This document shows, one piece after another, positions 45,911-56,100 of a stretch of DNA of 64,000 nt (its first letter is position 1; each line of letters opens with the position of its first letter). The notes beneath the pieces were generated by a model, which was given only the letters and a program-made list of their open reading frames with translations, had not been told where the DNA came from and did not search any database. Source of the stretch: a bacterium (GTDB lineage Bacteria; SAR324; XYD2-FULL-50-16); NCBI GenBank assembly GCA_024275165.1, contig JAJRZQ010000019.1, positions 1-64,000 of the forward strand. Reading direction: 5' to 3'. The position numbers and the translations under genes are program-made.

Positions 45911-48097
45911 ATGCCTGTGATCCGTTGTCTAAAAAATGGCCCCTATCAAGTTGAAGACTTGCCCCGTCTGAGGGATCCACAAAAAAACGAGCTTGCGACC
46001 CCTCAAAAAATCATGCTGTGCCGCTGCGGCAAATCAAAGAGCAAACCCACTTGCGACGGCACCCACCAAGAAGTCGGGTTTACCTCAAATAAGGAAACCG
46101 CTGGAGAATGGAACTACCGCGGCAATTATGCGGGAAAAAACATAACGATTCACGATAACCGTGGGATTTGCTCCCACGCGGGCTATTGCACCTCTGGTTT
46201 GCCGCAGGTTTTTTTACAAGGGGTGGAACCCTGGATTCAACCCGATCAGGCCACGCTAAAAGAGGTTTCCGAAACCATTGATCAATGCCCTTCGGGTGCC
46301 TTAAGCTATTCGATTCAGGGGGTTGAGCAGCGAGATCGGTCGCAAGAACCGGAGATATCCATCTCCCTCAACGGCCCCTATGAGGTAAAGGGTGGCCTTG
46401 AACTCGACTTAGGGGGGGAGCCATGGGGCGAAGGCGCGAGCCAGGAACATTATACCCTGTGCCGTTGCGGTGCCAGTAAAAACAAACCTTTTTGCGATGG
46501 AAGTCATTGGCACGCAAAGTTTCGCGATGATGATAAAATCCGCATTGCCATGCCCGCCGAGATCAAAGCAGGGCTCAACTCCGTTGAGGCCGAGGGGGTT
46601 GAACTGATCGTGCTTCGTTTTGGTGATGAGTTTAAGGTTTTTTCCGGTACCTGTCTGCACCAGGGGGCAAAACTCGGTGAAGGCATTTTAGAAGAAGGCA
46701 AAGTCGTTTGCCCTGCTCATGGTTGGGCCTATGACGCTCAAACCGGCTGTTTGGAGGGGGAAGACGCGCAATGCCTTTCCAAACTCGAATGCTGGGTCGA
46801 ACCCTGGGATTTACTGGTCGAGAGGTCGGCCCTCGCGGCCTTGTCGGGCGCGGGCCTGCCTAAGCCCGTTCCCACCGAGGAAGAGCCCTATGTTGCCTTG
46901 ATTCACCAACTCGCTGAAAAGGGCTTGGAGCATAGTCATGGGCCTGTGGTGGCCATGGGGGTTCCGCGCTCTCAACTGCCCGATTGGAATGATTTACAAT
47001 TGCTCGCGGCCCAACTGCACCGTTTTCCCTTGCTTGACGAGGAGCCGATTCATACCCAGACTGTCATTGGGCCTTCTGCGAAAAAGCCGCTTCAGCTCGA
47101 CATCCCTATTTTTGTTTCGGACATGAGTTTCGGGGCGTTGAGCTTTGAGGCAAAAACCGCCTTGGCTCAAGGGGCTAACGCCGCTGGAACGGGGATTTGT
47201 TCCGGGGAAGGGGGGATGCTGGCAGAAGAGCAGGCGGTAAACCAACGCTATTTTTATGAATTCGCCTCGGGGCGTTTTGGCTTTGATTGGGAAAAGGTAA
47301 AAAAGTGTCAAGCCTTTCATTTTAAGGGGGGGCAAGGGGCAAAAACAGGAGTGGGCGGCCACCTCCCCGGGAGCAAGGTCACGGGGAAAATCGCGGAAAC
47401 CAGAGGCCTGGCAGTGGGGCAAGACGCGATCAGTCCGGCCCGTTTTCCAGAATTTACCTCGCTCCAGGATTTTAAATCCTTAGCGAATGAAGTTCGGGAA
47501 AAAACCGGGGGGATTCCCATTGGCTTTAAATTATCGGCCCAGCATGTGGAAAAAGACCTTGCCGCTGCTTTGGAAATCGGAGTAGATTATGTGATTCTCG
47601 ATGGTCGCGGCGGGGGGACGGGAGCGGCGCCCGATGTGGTTCGAGATCATATTTCGGTTCCCCTGATGGCGGCTCTGCCCCGGGCCAGGAAATTCTTAGA
47701 TGAAGCAGGCAGAACCGATATCACTCTGGTGGGAACCGGTGGTTTGCGCCTTCCCGCTGATTTTGTGAAAGCCTTGGCTTTAGGGGCCGACGCGGTCGCG
47801 ATCAGTAATTCGGCGATGCAAGCCATTGGCTGCCTTGGCGCGAGAATTTGCCATACCAACCAATGCCCTGCCGGAATCGCCACCCAAGACCCGGTTTTGC
47901 GCCGTCGTTTGGATGTGGAGCGGGCCGCGGCTCGTCTGGCCCGATTTTTTACCGCTTCGACTCAATTGATGTGCGTTTTGGCTCGCGCTTGCGGTCATTC
48001 CAGGTTAAGCGATTTTCAGCCCTCTGACTTAACCAGTTGGAAAGAAGAAATCGCCCGCTTGGCTCGGGTTTCTTATGCTGGCGACTCAAAGCTTTAA
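45911..48097 (+). CDS. Multi-redox-centre glutamate-synthase-like protein (CDGSH, mono-cluster ferredoxin, CDGSH, Rieske, FMN/[3Fe-4S])
   Basis: A 728-residue cytosolic protein made of successive redox modules. CDGSH 1: C37, C39, C48, H52 (CRCGKSKSKPTCDGTH). A divergent mono-cluster ferredoxin domain: C87, C93, C126. CDGSH 2: C184, C186, C195, H199. Rieske: C248-x-H250 and C267-x2-H270. From about 330 comes a GltB-like FMN barrel: MSFGALSFEAKTALAQGANA, GQGAKTGVGGHLPGSKV, and the [3Fe-4S] motif ARICHTNQCPAGIATQDP. The glutaminase domain of glutamate synthase is absent. It is 18 bp upstream of the molybdopterin/desulfurase fusion and shares its promoter. It probably channels electrons to or from that enzyme; making glutamate from free ammonia is the alternative. 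Confidence 0.88.
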   Translation: MPVIRCLKNGPYQVEDLPRLRDPQKNELATPQKIMLCRCGKSKSKPTCDGTHQEVGFTSNKETAGEWNYRGNYAGKNITIHDNRGICSHAGYCTSGLPQVFLQGVEPWIQPDQATLKEVSETIDQCPSGALSYSIQGVEQRDRSQEPEISISLNGPYEVKGGLELDLGGEPWGEGASQEHYTLCRCGASKNKPFCDGSHWHAKFRDDDKIRIAMPAEIKAGLNSVEAEGVELIVLRFGDEFKVFSGTCLHQGAKLGEGILEEGKVVCPAHGWAYDAQTGCLEGEDAQCLSKLECWVEPWDLLVERSALAALSGAGLPKPVPTEEEPYVALIHQLAEKGLEHSHGPVVAMGVPRSQLPDWNDLQLLAAQLHRFPLLDEEPIHTQTVIGPSAKKPLQLDIPIFVSDMSFGALSFEAKTALAQGANAAGTGICSGEGGMLAEEQAVNQRYFYEFASGRFGFDWEKVKKCQAFHFKGGQGAKTGVGGHLPGSKVTGKIAETRGLAVGQDAISPARFPEFTSLQDFKSLANEVREKTGGIPIGFKLSAQHVEKDLAAALEIGVDYVILDGRGGGTGAAPDVVRDHISVPLMAALPRARKFLDEAGRTDITLVGTGGLRLPADFVKALALGADAVAISNSAMQAIGCLGARICHTNQCPAGIATQDPVLRRRLDVERAAARLARFFTASTQLMCVLARACGHSRLSDFQPSDLTSWKEEIARLARVSYAGDSKL

Positions 48098-48115
48098 TTC
48101 GGGCGGAGCGCGTTT

Positions 48116-51100
48116 ATGAATCAACCAAAAAAGATTTCTTCCCAATCCAATTCGGGTTTTGTCAAAAGCATTTGCGGTATTTGCCCCGCTGGTTGTTGGG
48201 TAGAGGCGCGCTTAGACGCAAAGGGAAAGCTGAGCGAGGTTCGGGCTGACCCGGATTCAAGTTTTGGGACTATCTGCCACTTAGGTGAAGCGAGTACCGA
48301 GATCGTCTACGCTAAAGACCGCATCCAAACCCCGCTGAAGCGGGTCGGCCCCAAGGGGAGTTTTCAGTTTGAGCCCATCACTTGGGATGAGGCAATGGAA
48401 CTCATTGCCCAAAAACAATTGGATTTTAAAGAGCAATATGGGCCGGAGTCCCTGGCTATCTACACCGGCAGGGGGAGCTTTGATTTAAGTCTCTGCGATG
48501 TTTACCAACCTGCCGGGGTTGCCGTTTCCTCTGCCGCCTCGGTGCTTTTTCCTCTTGGCAGCCCCAATACTTTAGGTGTAGGGGCGCTCTGTTATGTTTC
48601 CTTTGCCATGATCGCCCCTCATGTGACCTTGGGCGGCATGCTCACCAACATGTATTCGGATATTGAACAGGCTGAAATCGTGGTGATTTGGGGCGCGAAT
48701 CCCGCCACCGACAGCCCTCCTTTGGATTACCAGCGCATCACCGATGCCCATGCCCGAGGGGCAAAGATCATTGTCATTGACCCCAGGGAAACCGCCCTGG
48801 CTCGATTAAAAAATGCCCAATGGGTGCCGACTCGACCGGGTACCGACGGGGCCTTGGCTTTAGGCTTGTGCCAGGTGATCATCGCCGAAGAACTATATGA
48901 CGAGGGCTTTGTCAAAGACTGGACTTTAGGTTTTGATGAATTTGACAGCTATGCGCAGCATTTTCGCCCCGAAGTGGTGGAAAATATTACGGGCGTCCCG
49001 GCAGAGGTGGTGGTTGAACTGGCCAGGGAAATCAGCGCGGCAAAAGGGGCGGCCCCGGTGATGTATTCCGGTTTGGAATATAGTGAGTCTGGGGTGCAGG
49101 CGATTCGGGCAACCTTGGTTTTATGGGGCCTGGCAGGGCAGTTGGATGTTCCTGGCGGGCGTTGTTTTACCATGCGGCAAAATCATTTTCAGGTCAATCG
49201 GGATGGCTTGGTGGCCAATCCTTGCCCGGATAAAGCCTTGGGGCGGGATCGTTTTCCCGTTTACAGCCACTACCGGGGAGAGTCGCACGCGATCAGCCTT
49301 CCCGAGTCCGTTTTGGATGCCAAACCCTACCGGATTCGCAGCCTCATTATTTTAGGCGGGAGCATCATCACCTCTTGGCCGGAACCAAAAAAATGGCGCA
49401 AAACCCTAGAAAATCTAGATTTTTTAGTCACCATTGATCGGCAATTAACCGCGGATTCAGCCTATGCCGATATCGTGCTTCCGGCCACCACGGGGTATGA
49501 AATCGACAGTTACATGGTTTATGGCCCTATATTTAAGATTCGTGAACGCTTGATTGAGCCGGTCGGCTTGGCGAGGAATGATTTTTTTATTTTGGCTGAT
49601 TTGGCAAAGCGCTTAGGCTATGGACACCTTTACCCCCAAAGCAAAGAAGAGTTGTATGCCTATGTATTGAAGGGAACAGGCTACAGCTATGAGCAGGTGA
49701 AGGCCAACCAAAACCAGGTGAGCCTGCAAACCCAGATGATGGAATATAAAAAATGGGAAAAAGGTGGCCTGCGGGCCGATGGAAAGCCTGGTTTTGATAC
49801 GCCCAGCGGCAAGCTGGAAATCGCCTCCAGCTTATTGGAAGAATATGGTTATAATCCGCTTACTGTTTACACCGAGCCCGCCGAATCGCCGCTCTCGCGG
49901 CCTGATTTAGCCAAGGAGTTCCCCTTAGTGTTTAATTCCGGCGCCAGGGTAACCACCGATTTTCGCAGTCAGCACCATGGGGTTGCCAGTTTATCGAAGG
50001 TTCAGCCTGAACCGGTCGTGACCTTAAATAACAAAGATGCCGCTGCCAGAGGGATTGAAGAAGGCTCTTGGGTTGAGGTGAAAAGCCCCCGCGGCGCGGT
50101 CGCCATGCGGGCTTATGTGACCGAGAGAATCGTCCCCGGAGCCATTGATGCCAATATGGGCGGTGGTGGCCCCATCGGCCCCAAGGCATGGCAAGAAAAC
50201 AACATCAATGAATTGACGAATTTGTCTCAGTTTGACCCCATTTCGGGGTTTCCCGTTTACAAGGCTTTGCTCTGTGATGTATTGCCTTTACAGGGGGATA
50301 AGCGCGCGACCCAGAGTGGAGAATACACAGCGCCCCAAACCCAACACAAAGCCGTAACGCGTCGGGTTTATTTTGACCACAACGCCACCAGCCCGCTCGC
50401 CCGCTCGGTGAAAGAGGCCATGATTGCCCACTTGGATGATTTTGGAAATCCAAGCAGCATCTACAGTGAGGGGAAAAAAATCAGGGCCCTGCTGGATCAA
50501 GCAAAACGCCATTTGGGGCAGTTGCTCAACTGTACGGCAAAACGCCTGATTGTGACTTCTGGCGGTTCCGAGGCCAACAACCTCGCGTTGAAGGGATTGT
50601 TGCATTTGCGTGGCAAGCGCAACCGCTTGATTACCAGTCAATTTGAACATCCTTCCATATTAAAGGCCTGCCGACAATTAGAGGCCCAAGGCATTGAGGT
50701 CACCTATTTGCCCGTGAGCAGCCAGGGAGTGGTTACGCCCCAGGCCTTGACCGATGCCCTTGATGATGATTGTTTTGGAGTCAGTATTATGCTGGCGAAT
50801 AATGAAGTGGGGAGCCTGCAACCTATCGCGGAATTGGCTGAAATCGCTCACCAAAACGGGGCTTGGTTTCACTGCGACGCGGTGCAGGCCGTGGGGAAAA
50901 TTCCCTTAGATCTAACTCAATTGCCCGTGGACGCCTTGAGTTTGTCGGCCCATAAATTCCACGGCCCCAAGGGGGTCGGGGCCTTGTTCCTACGCAAGGG
51001 GTTCGAGTTGGAACCCTTGATCGCCGGTGGCGCACAAGAGTACGGGGTGCGCGGGGGCACGGAAAACAGCCTGGCCTTGATCGGTTTGGGTAAGGCGGCT

Positions 51101-51511
51101 GAAGAGGCGGTTAAGAACTTAGCTCAATTTGCCCAGGTGGCCCAACTCCGAGATCAATTAGAACAGGGGATTGTAACCCAAGTTCCCGGGGCGGTGATCA
51201 ACGCCGCAGGGGCAAACCGCTTGCCCCACTGCACGAATATCACCCTACCCCAAACTCGGGGGGAATCGCTGGTCTTAGCCTTAGACCAACGGGGTTTTGC
51301 CTTGAGTTCTGGTTCCGCCTGTCAATCGGGCAGCCCGAAACCTTCTCACTGCCTCTTGGCTTTAGGCTTGAGCGAAGCCCAAGCGCACTGCTCGATTCGC
51401 TTAAGCCTTGGCATTGAAAACACAAAAGAAGAGGTTGAATTGTTTTTAAAGTCCCTGCAAGAGTTGTTTGCCGGATCCGCCCAGTTGATTCGTTTTGTTC
51501 CCTGTCGCTAA
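48116..51511 (+). CDS. Metallopterin-dependent ergothioneine synthase-like fusion: molybdopterin oxidoreductase plus cysteine desulfurase
   Basis: A 1131-residue fusion. Residues 1 to ~735 are a DMSO-reductase-family molybdo/tungstopterin enzyme: 4Fe-4S ligands C20, C23, C27, C54; a probable metal-ligand Cys159 in GVGALCYVSF; VIWGANPATDSP; and a C-terminal pterin-binding domain. Residues ~750-1131 are a complete NifS/IscS-type cysteine desulfurase: YFDHNATSPLA, TSGGSEANNLALKG, PLP-lysine SAHKFHGPKG, and the active-Cys loop SSGSACQSGS. The same two-module layout was reported for the ergothioneine synthase of Caldithrix abyssi, where the desulfurase feeds sulfur to the pterin site for trimethylhistidine. 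The next gene is egtD, which makes that substrate. Assignment to this function is strong but inferred; a sulfurated formate-dehydrogenase-like enzyme is the alternative. Confidence 0.9.
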   Translation: MNQPKKISSQSNSGFVKSICGICPAGCWVEARLDAKGKLSEVRADPDSSFGTICHLGEASTEIVYAKDRIQTPLKRVGPKGSFQFEPITWDEAMELIAQKQLDFKEQYGPESLAIYTGRGSFDLSLCDVYQPAGVAVSSAASVLFPLGSPNTLGVGALCYVSFAMIAPHVTLGGMLTNMYSDIEQAEIVVIWGANPATDSPPLDYQRITDAHARGAKIIVIDPRETALARLKNAQWVPTRPGTDGALALGLCQVIIAEELYDEGFVKDWTLGFDEFDSYAQHFRPEVVENITGVPAEVVVELAREISAAKGAAPVMYSGLEYSESGVQAIRATLVLWGLAGQLDVPGGRCFTMRQNHFQVNRDGLVANPCPDKALGRDRFPVYSHYRGESHAISLPESVLDAKPYRIRSLIILGGSIITSWPEPKKWRKTLENLDFLVTIDRQLTADSAYADIVLPATTGYEIDSYMVYGPIFKIRERLIEPVGLARNDFFILADLAKRLGYGHLYPQSKEELYAYVLKGTGYSYEQVKANQNQVSLQTQMMEYKKWEKGGLRADGKPGFDTPSGKLEIASSLLEEYGYNPLTVYTEPAESPLSRPDLAKEFPLVFNSGARVTTDFRSQHHGVASLSKVQPEPVVTLNNKDAAARGIEEGSWVEVKSPRGAVAMRAYVTERIVPGAIDANMGGGGPIGPKAWQENNINELTNLSQFDPISGFPVYKALLCDVLPLQGDKRATQSGEYTAPQTQHKAVTRRVYFDHNATSPLARSVKEAMIAHLDDFGNPSSIYSEGKKIRALLDQAKRHLGQLLNCTAKRLIVTSGGSEANNLALKGLLHLRGKRNRLITSQFEHPSILKACRQLEAQGIEVTYLPVSSQGVVTPQALTDALDDDCFGVSIMLANNEVGSLQPIAELAEIAHQNGAWFHCDAVQAVGKIPLDLTQLPVDALSLSAHKFHGPKGVGALFLRKGFELEPLIAGGAQEYGVRGGTENSLALIGLGKAAEEAVKNLAQFAQVAQLRDQLEQGIVTQVPGAVINAAGANRLPHCTNITLPQTRGESLVLALDQRGFALSSGSACQSGSPKPSHCLLALGLSEAQAHCSIRLSLGIENTKEEVELFLKSLQELFAGSAQLIRFVPCR

Positions 51512-51526
51512 TGAGTGAGAAAAAAT

Positions 51527-52513
51527 ATGAATTTATTTAACCAACCGATTACCTTAGAAAACCACCTCCACCTAGACTTCAGTCAGGAGTTGAAAGAAGA
51601 TATCCGCCGGGGCTTATTGGCCAAGCAAAAACGCATCCCCAGCAAATACTTTTATGATGATCAGGGTTCGCAACTCTTTGAAGAAATTTGCAAAACACCC
51701 GAATACTATGTGACCCGCACTGAATTGGAATTGCTCGAATCCATTGCCGAAGACTTGATGCAGGGGTTTCAGGAGGGGGATTTGGTGGAGCTGGGTTCCG
51801 GTGCCCATTGGAAGATTCAGCGCTTGTTGGAGGCGACGGATTCCGCCCAGCGCCAACGATTGCGCTATCTCCCGATTGATGTGAGTCAAGAGGCCATTCG
51901 GGTCTCTTCCCAGGCCTTGCAGCGGAGGTTTCCTGATTTGGCTATTCATGGTCATATTGCTGATTTTACAGGTAATTTAATCGGTTTAAAGCAAAGCCGA
52001 CCCTTGATGATGATTCTTTTTGGCAGTTCAATCGGTAATTTTGAATTTGACGAGGCGAGGGATTTCCTTCGCAGAGTGACCGCGGACCTTACACAAGAGG
52101 ATCGCTTTTTATTGTCCGTGGACCGGGTGAAGCCTGCTTCGGTTTTACATGCCGCGTACAATGATCAAGCGGGGGTGACCGCGGCGTTTAATAAAAATGT
52201 TCTTACGGTACTCAATCGCCAGCTCGAGGCGGATTTTGTTTTGGAGGATTTCGCTCATAAGGCTTTTTTCAACCTCGAGGCCGAGCGGGTCGAGATGCAT
52301 TTAGTCGCCCAACGCCCCTTGCGTGCCCGGGTGAAGCATCTTGATATGGAATTTGAATTTGCGGAGGGTGAAAGCATTCACACCGAGATCTCTCAAAAAT
52401 ACTCAAAAGAGTCTGCCTTGGCTTTGGTTCAGGCAGCAGGCCTGCAATTAGTGCGATGGTATCATGCCCAAGATGAATGGTTTTCAATCATGGAACTGCA
52501 AAAAGCCAATTGA
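51527..52513 (+). CDS. egtD: L-histidine N-alpha-methyltransferase
   Basis: EgtD trimethylates histidine to hercynine (trimethylhistidine) with three S-adenosylmethionine. Typical stretches: IPSKYFYDDQGSQLFEEICK, PEYYVTRTELELLE, the SAM site LVELGSGAHWKIQRLLEA, PIDVSQEAI, LFGSSIGNFEFDEARDFLRR and YHAQDEWFSIMELQ. An in-frame GTG at 51515 is an alternative start; ATG 51527 gives about 328 residues. It follows the metallopterin/desulfurase fusion directly, completing a two-enzyme ergothioneine route without oxygen-dependent EgtB. A dispersed repeat begins at the base after its TGA. Confidence 0.92.
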   Translation: MNLFNQPITLENHLHLDFSQELKEDIRRGLLAKQKRIPSKYFYDDQGSQLFEEICKTPEYYVTRTELELLESIAEDLMQGFQEGDLVELGSGAHWKIQRLLEATDSAQRQRLRYLPIDVSQEAIRVSSQALQRRFPDLAIHGHIADFTGNLIGLKQSRPLMMILFGSSIGNFEFDEARDFLRRVTADLTQEDRFLLSVDRVKPASVLHAAYNDQAGVTAAFNKNVLTVLNRQLEADFVLEDFAHKAFFNLEAERVEMHLVAQRPLRARVKHLDMEFEFAEGESIHTEISQKYSKESALALVQAAGLQLVRWYHAQDEWFSIMELQKAN

Positions 52514-52725
52514 AGGAACCTCTGAAAAACTCCTTGCCTACCGCTTGTTCAAGCGGTAAGTTCGTGCCCTTCGGGCTGATTGTAGCCCTGGGGGCGCGTC
52601 GAGTTTTTCGGTCTTTTCGGTTGTGAATGAAATCCACAATCCCAACGCGAATCAATAAGTCGCGCTTTTTGATTTGGCAAGGCATCCCTGCCTTGCTGGG
52701 AAACTCCGCGTTTTTCAGAGTTTCC
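52514..52725 (-). repeat. Dispersed hairpin-rich repeat, copy A
   Basis: A 212-bp element with inverted ends (AGGAACCTCTGAAAAA at the egtD side, TTTTTCAGAGTTTCC at the far side). It contains several internal hairpins: TACCGCTTG/CAAGCGGTA, GCCC-GAA-GGGC type, and GGCAAGGCA/TGCCTTGC type. It is inverted relative to copies B and C. The egtD-side end starts at the base after the egtD stop codon. A short minus-strand open frame inside it is a by-product of the repeat, not a gene. Confidence 0.88.
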
Positions 52726-53134
52726 TGAATCGTAAGCTGGAACCTTAAACCGTGGAGGGCAAATAGCGTATGCTGTGCTTTGGGGTTGTTGGTTGAAATA
52801 AAAATATTCTACATTCTAATCCTGTATTTGATTTCTTCGCCCTTTTTCGCCTTTTCACCCTCCTTTGTTATCTTACAGGGAAAACATAACCCAGCTGCGA
52901 GGGGGGCTGTTTCCTGACCCGAATCCCTTATATTGATAAGCCAGGCGGCCCTTTAGCCCCTTGTCATTTTTCCCGCTCAAATGGCTTTATATTTTTTCAA
53001 GAAAGGCTTCTTTACCTGGGTAGAGAACTTGGGTACCCTCAAGCGTAGCCCAGCGGCAATTTTAGAACAAAATTGAGTTAGTCTACGCATCTTTTCAGGA
53101 TTATAAAAACCGAAGCTGTGTCTTAGAGGGAACC
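52726..53134. other. Intergenic leader upstream of the NRPS-PKS gene
   Basis: About 410 bp with no coding frame, tRNA or recognised riboswitch. It is richer in A/T than the flanking genes. A perfect 7-bp hairpin (CAATTTT, loop AGAAC, AAAATTG; 53057-53075) sits 60 bases before the start codon and could be an operator. TATAAA near 53103 may be a -10 box, but no convincing -35 was found. AGAGGG precedes the ATG. Confidence 0.5.
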
Positions 53135-56100
53135 ATGTCACAACAAGATACTTGGAGGGAACTCTCCATAGGCCAAAAGTCCTTTTTCTTTTTCTACCAA
53201 GCCTACCCCGAAGCCCCGGTATACAATGTCAGCTATTTTTGGACGGTTGAAGGGGAGTTGGACCCTGATCGTTTAGGGGATTGCCTAGCGCAAATCATTG
53301 AAAAGCATGAGGTGTTGCGTACTACCTTTCACCTCAAATCGGGCCAACCCATGGGCCAGGTTCGTAGTGACCTTCCCCTCCCTTTTTGCGTACAGGAAGT
53401 TGGTGATTGGACTCCAAGCCAGCTGGAGCAATGGCGACAGCAAGAAAACCGAACCCCCTTCGACCTCTCCAGCGAGGTGCCCTGGCGTTGGAATTGTCTG
53501 TTGCAAAAAGGGAAAGCTCTTTGGCTATCGGTAACCTGGCACCATATCTGCAATGACCTGTGGTCTCATATGCTTTTGATGAGGGAGTTAAAACACCTCT
53601 ATGGCGGACTCGACCCCTTTAGCCCAGAGCGGCCCTTTTACGAGGCCGTGGAGCAGAAAAAAAAATGGCTTGAGGGGCCCCGGGCCGCCAAGCAGCTCGC
53701 CTATTGGCAGGAAAGGCTTGTAGACGCTCCCCCCCTGGAAATGCCCTGTGACCAACCCTTAAGCGGTGTCCCCCGTTTTGAGGTCGGCCGCCTGCAAGAG
53801 GAGGTACCGCCACCCATTGCTCAGCGACTCGCGGAGTTGGCCCAAGAAGCGAAAACCAGTGAGTTCACCCTGTATCTTTCTTTGCTTCAGCTTTTGTTGC
53901 ATCGCTATTCGGGGCAGGAGCGGTTTTTTGTTGGCGCGCCCATGGCGGGGCGCAGCGGGGATGCCTTTGCCCATACCGTTGGCTACTTTGTGAATATTAT
54001 CGCTTATGAAGCGGATTTTTCCGGTCAACTTAGTTTTTTACAGTTTTTAGATATCCAGCACCAACAGGTGCGCCAGAGCCTGCGGCGCAAGGATTACCCC
54101 TTTTTTCTCTTGCTCAAGCAGTTGGGGTCTCGTCGGGATTTGCAGCGTCCCGGGGTTTTTCAAGTTGCCTTTGGCTGGGAAGAACCCAATTCCTTTTTAT
54201 CTCCTCAAGCTCCAATGGTCAGCCAGGAATACGGTCAACGAGAAACCTGGGATTTAGGAAGTTTCAAGCTCCGTTTAACTGCCAAGTGGCAGGTTACCGA
54301 GTTTGATTTGGTCTTGCGTATCGCCAACAACACCAATAATCTGAAGATAGATTTAGAATACAATCGCCAACTCTTTAGTCCTCAGCTGGCTGAGGACCTC
54401 TTGACCAGTTTTCAAGTGCTGCTGAGCGAGGTCGCTCAGGAGGCGAACCGCCCCCTTTCCAGCCTGCCTTTGCTTTCTTCAGAGCAGAGGCACCGCTTGG
54501 TAAATCAATGGGGCAAGGGGCCTGGTCAGCGTTGTGATTTTGGTTCTTTTGTGGGGCTGGTCACAGATTGGGCAACAAAACAACCCAGGGCTCCGGCATT
54601 GGAAATGGAAGGTCAGGTGATGAGTTATCAAGAGTTGGATCACCGTTCCAATCAATTGGCCCGTTATCTGCGCCAAGAGGGGGTAAAGAGGGGAGAAATC
54701 ATTGGGCTTTATACCCAACCCGCCTTAGAGCGAATTGTCGCCCTGTTGGCGATTCAAAAGGCAGGGGCCGCCTATTTGCCCTTGGACCCGAGTTACCCTT
54801 GGGATCGTTTGGAATTCATGATGAAAGATACCCAGCTCAATTGGGTTGTGGGTCTGGAAGGGATGGAGGTCTTGGGTCAAGGGGTCAAGACCTTCAATGT
54901 CAAGGAGAAGTCGGCCCAGTGGCGGAGTTGCTCTGGAAAACCTTTGCAAAACCAGGTAGGGCCGTCAGACTTAGCTTATGTAATCTATACTTCCGGTTCC
55001 ACGGGGGAGCCAAAAGGCGTTTTGTTGGAGCATCAAGGGCTGGTTAATTTAGTTTGCTCCCTGCGAGGGATTTATCAAATTCAGCCCCTGAGTCGCGTTT
55101 TGCAATTGGGCAGTCTCAATTTCGATATTTCTCTTTTTGAAATCGCCTTAGCTCTGGGTTCAGGGGCTTGCCTCGTGCTGGCCGCCAGGGAAAAGCTCTG
55201 GCCGGGGCCGGGCTTGGTCGAGCTTTTGGCAGAGCAGAGGGTCTCTCATCTTTTTATCACCCCTTCCAGCCTGGCCGCGCTGCCTCATGGAGAGTTGCCC
55301 CATTTGAAGGCGATTATCGCGGGAGGGGAGGCCTGTTCACATGGCTTGGTCGCCCAGTGGGGCAAGGGGAGGCGTTTTTTTAATGCCTATGGGCCTACGG
55401 AAATCACCATTGCGGCCACGACCGCGGAAGTGAGCCCAGAAGATGAAACGGTTCCCCTAGGCCGCCCCTTAGCCAATCTGAATCTGTTGGTTTTGGATCA
55501 AGTCGGGAACTTAGCCCCTCCGGGGGCTACCGGGGAGCTGTACATCGGTGGGCCCGGGTTGGCCCGAGGTTACCTCAACCAAGCGGATTTGACCGGACGC
55601 CGTTTTGTTCCCTCACCGCTGGATCCCAAACAACGGCTTTATCAGACCGGCGATTTGGTGCGTTACCGTTTTGACGGCCAATTGTTGTACCTAGGCCGGG
55701 CAGACCGACAGATCAAGATTCGGGGTTTTCGGGTGGAGCCCGGTGAAATCGAGGTGCGACTTTTGCGGTACCCGGGAATCAAACAGGTCAAGGTCATCGA
55801 CAATCCGCCCAATAGCCAATTGGTGGCCTACTATCTGCCCCAAGGGGTCGCGCCCAGTGCCGCTAAACTCAAAGACTTCTTGAGCGAACAATTGCCCCCT
55901 CAATTGGTTCCTTCGGGTTTTGTCGCGCTGACCGCCTTTCCCTTGACCGCCAATGGAAAGCTGGATGTCCTTCGCCTGCCCCTACCTTACGCGGAGGCGC
56001 AAGCTGAGGCGGAAAGCTCACCCGCCTTAGAGGGGCAAGGTGGCCGGGCAAAGGTGGCTCAGATTTGGAAAAAGGTTTTGGGGCATGGGAATTTTGGTCT

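Noticed and set aside
48590-48595. Selenocysteine at the metal-ligand position of the metallopterin enzyme
   Set aside because: The codon is TGT (Cys159); there is no in-frame TGA and no SECIS-like hairpin requirement.
52726-53134. Riboswitch in the long leader of the NRPS-PKS gene
   Set aside because: No conserved riboswitch core could be recognised; only a simple A/T hairpin is present.
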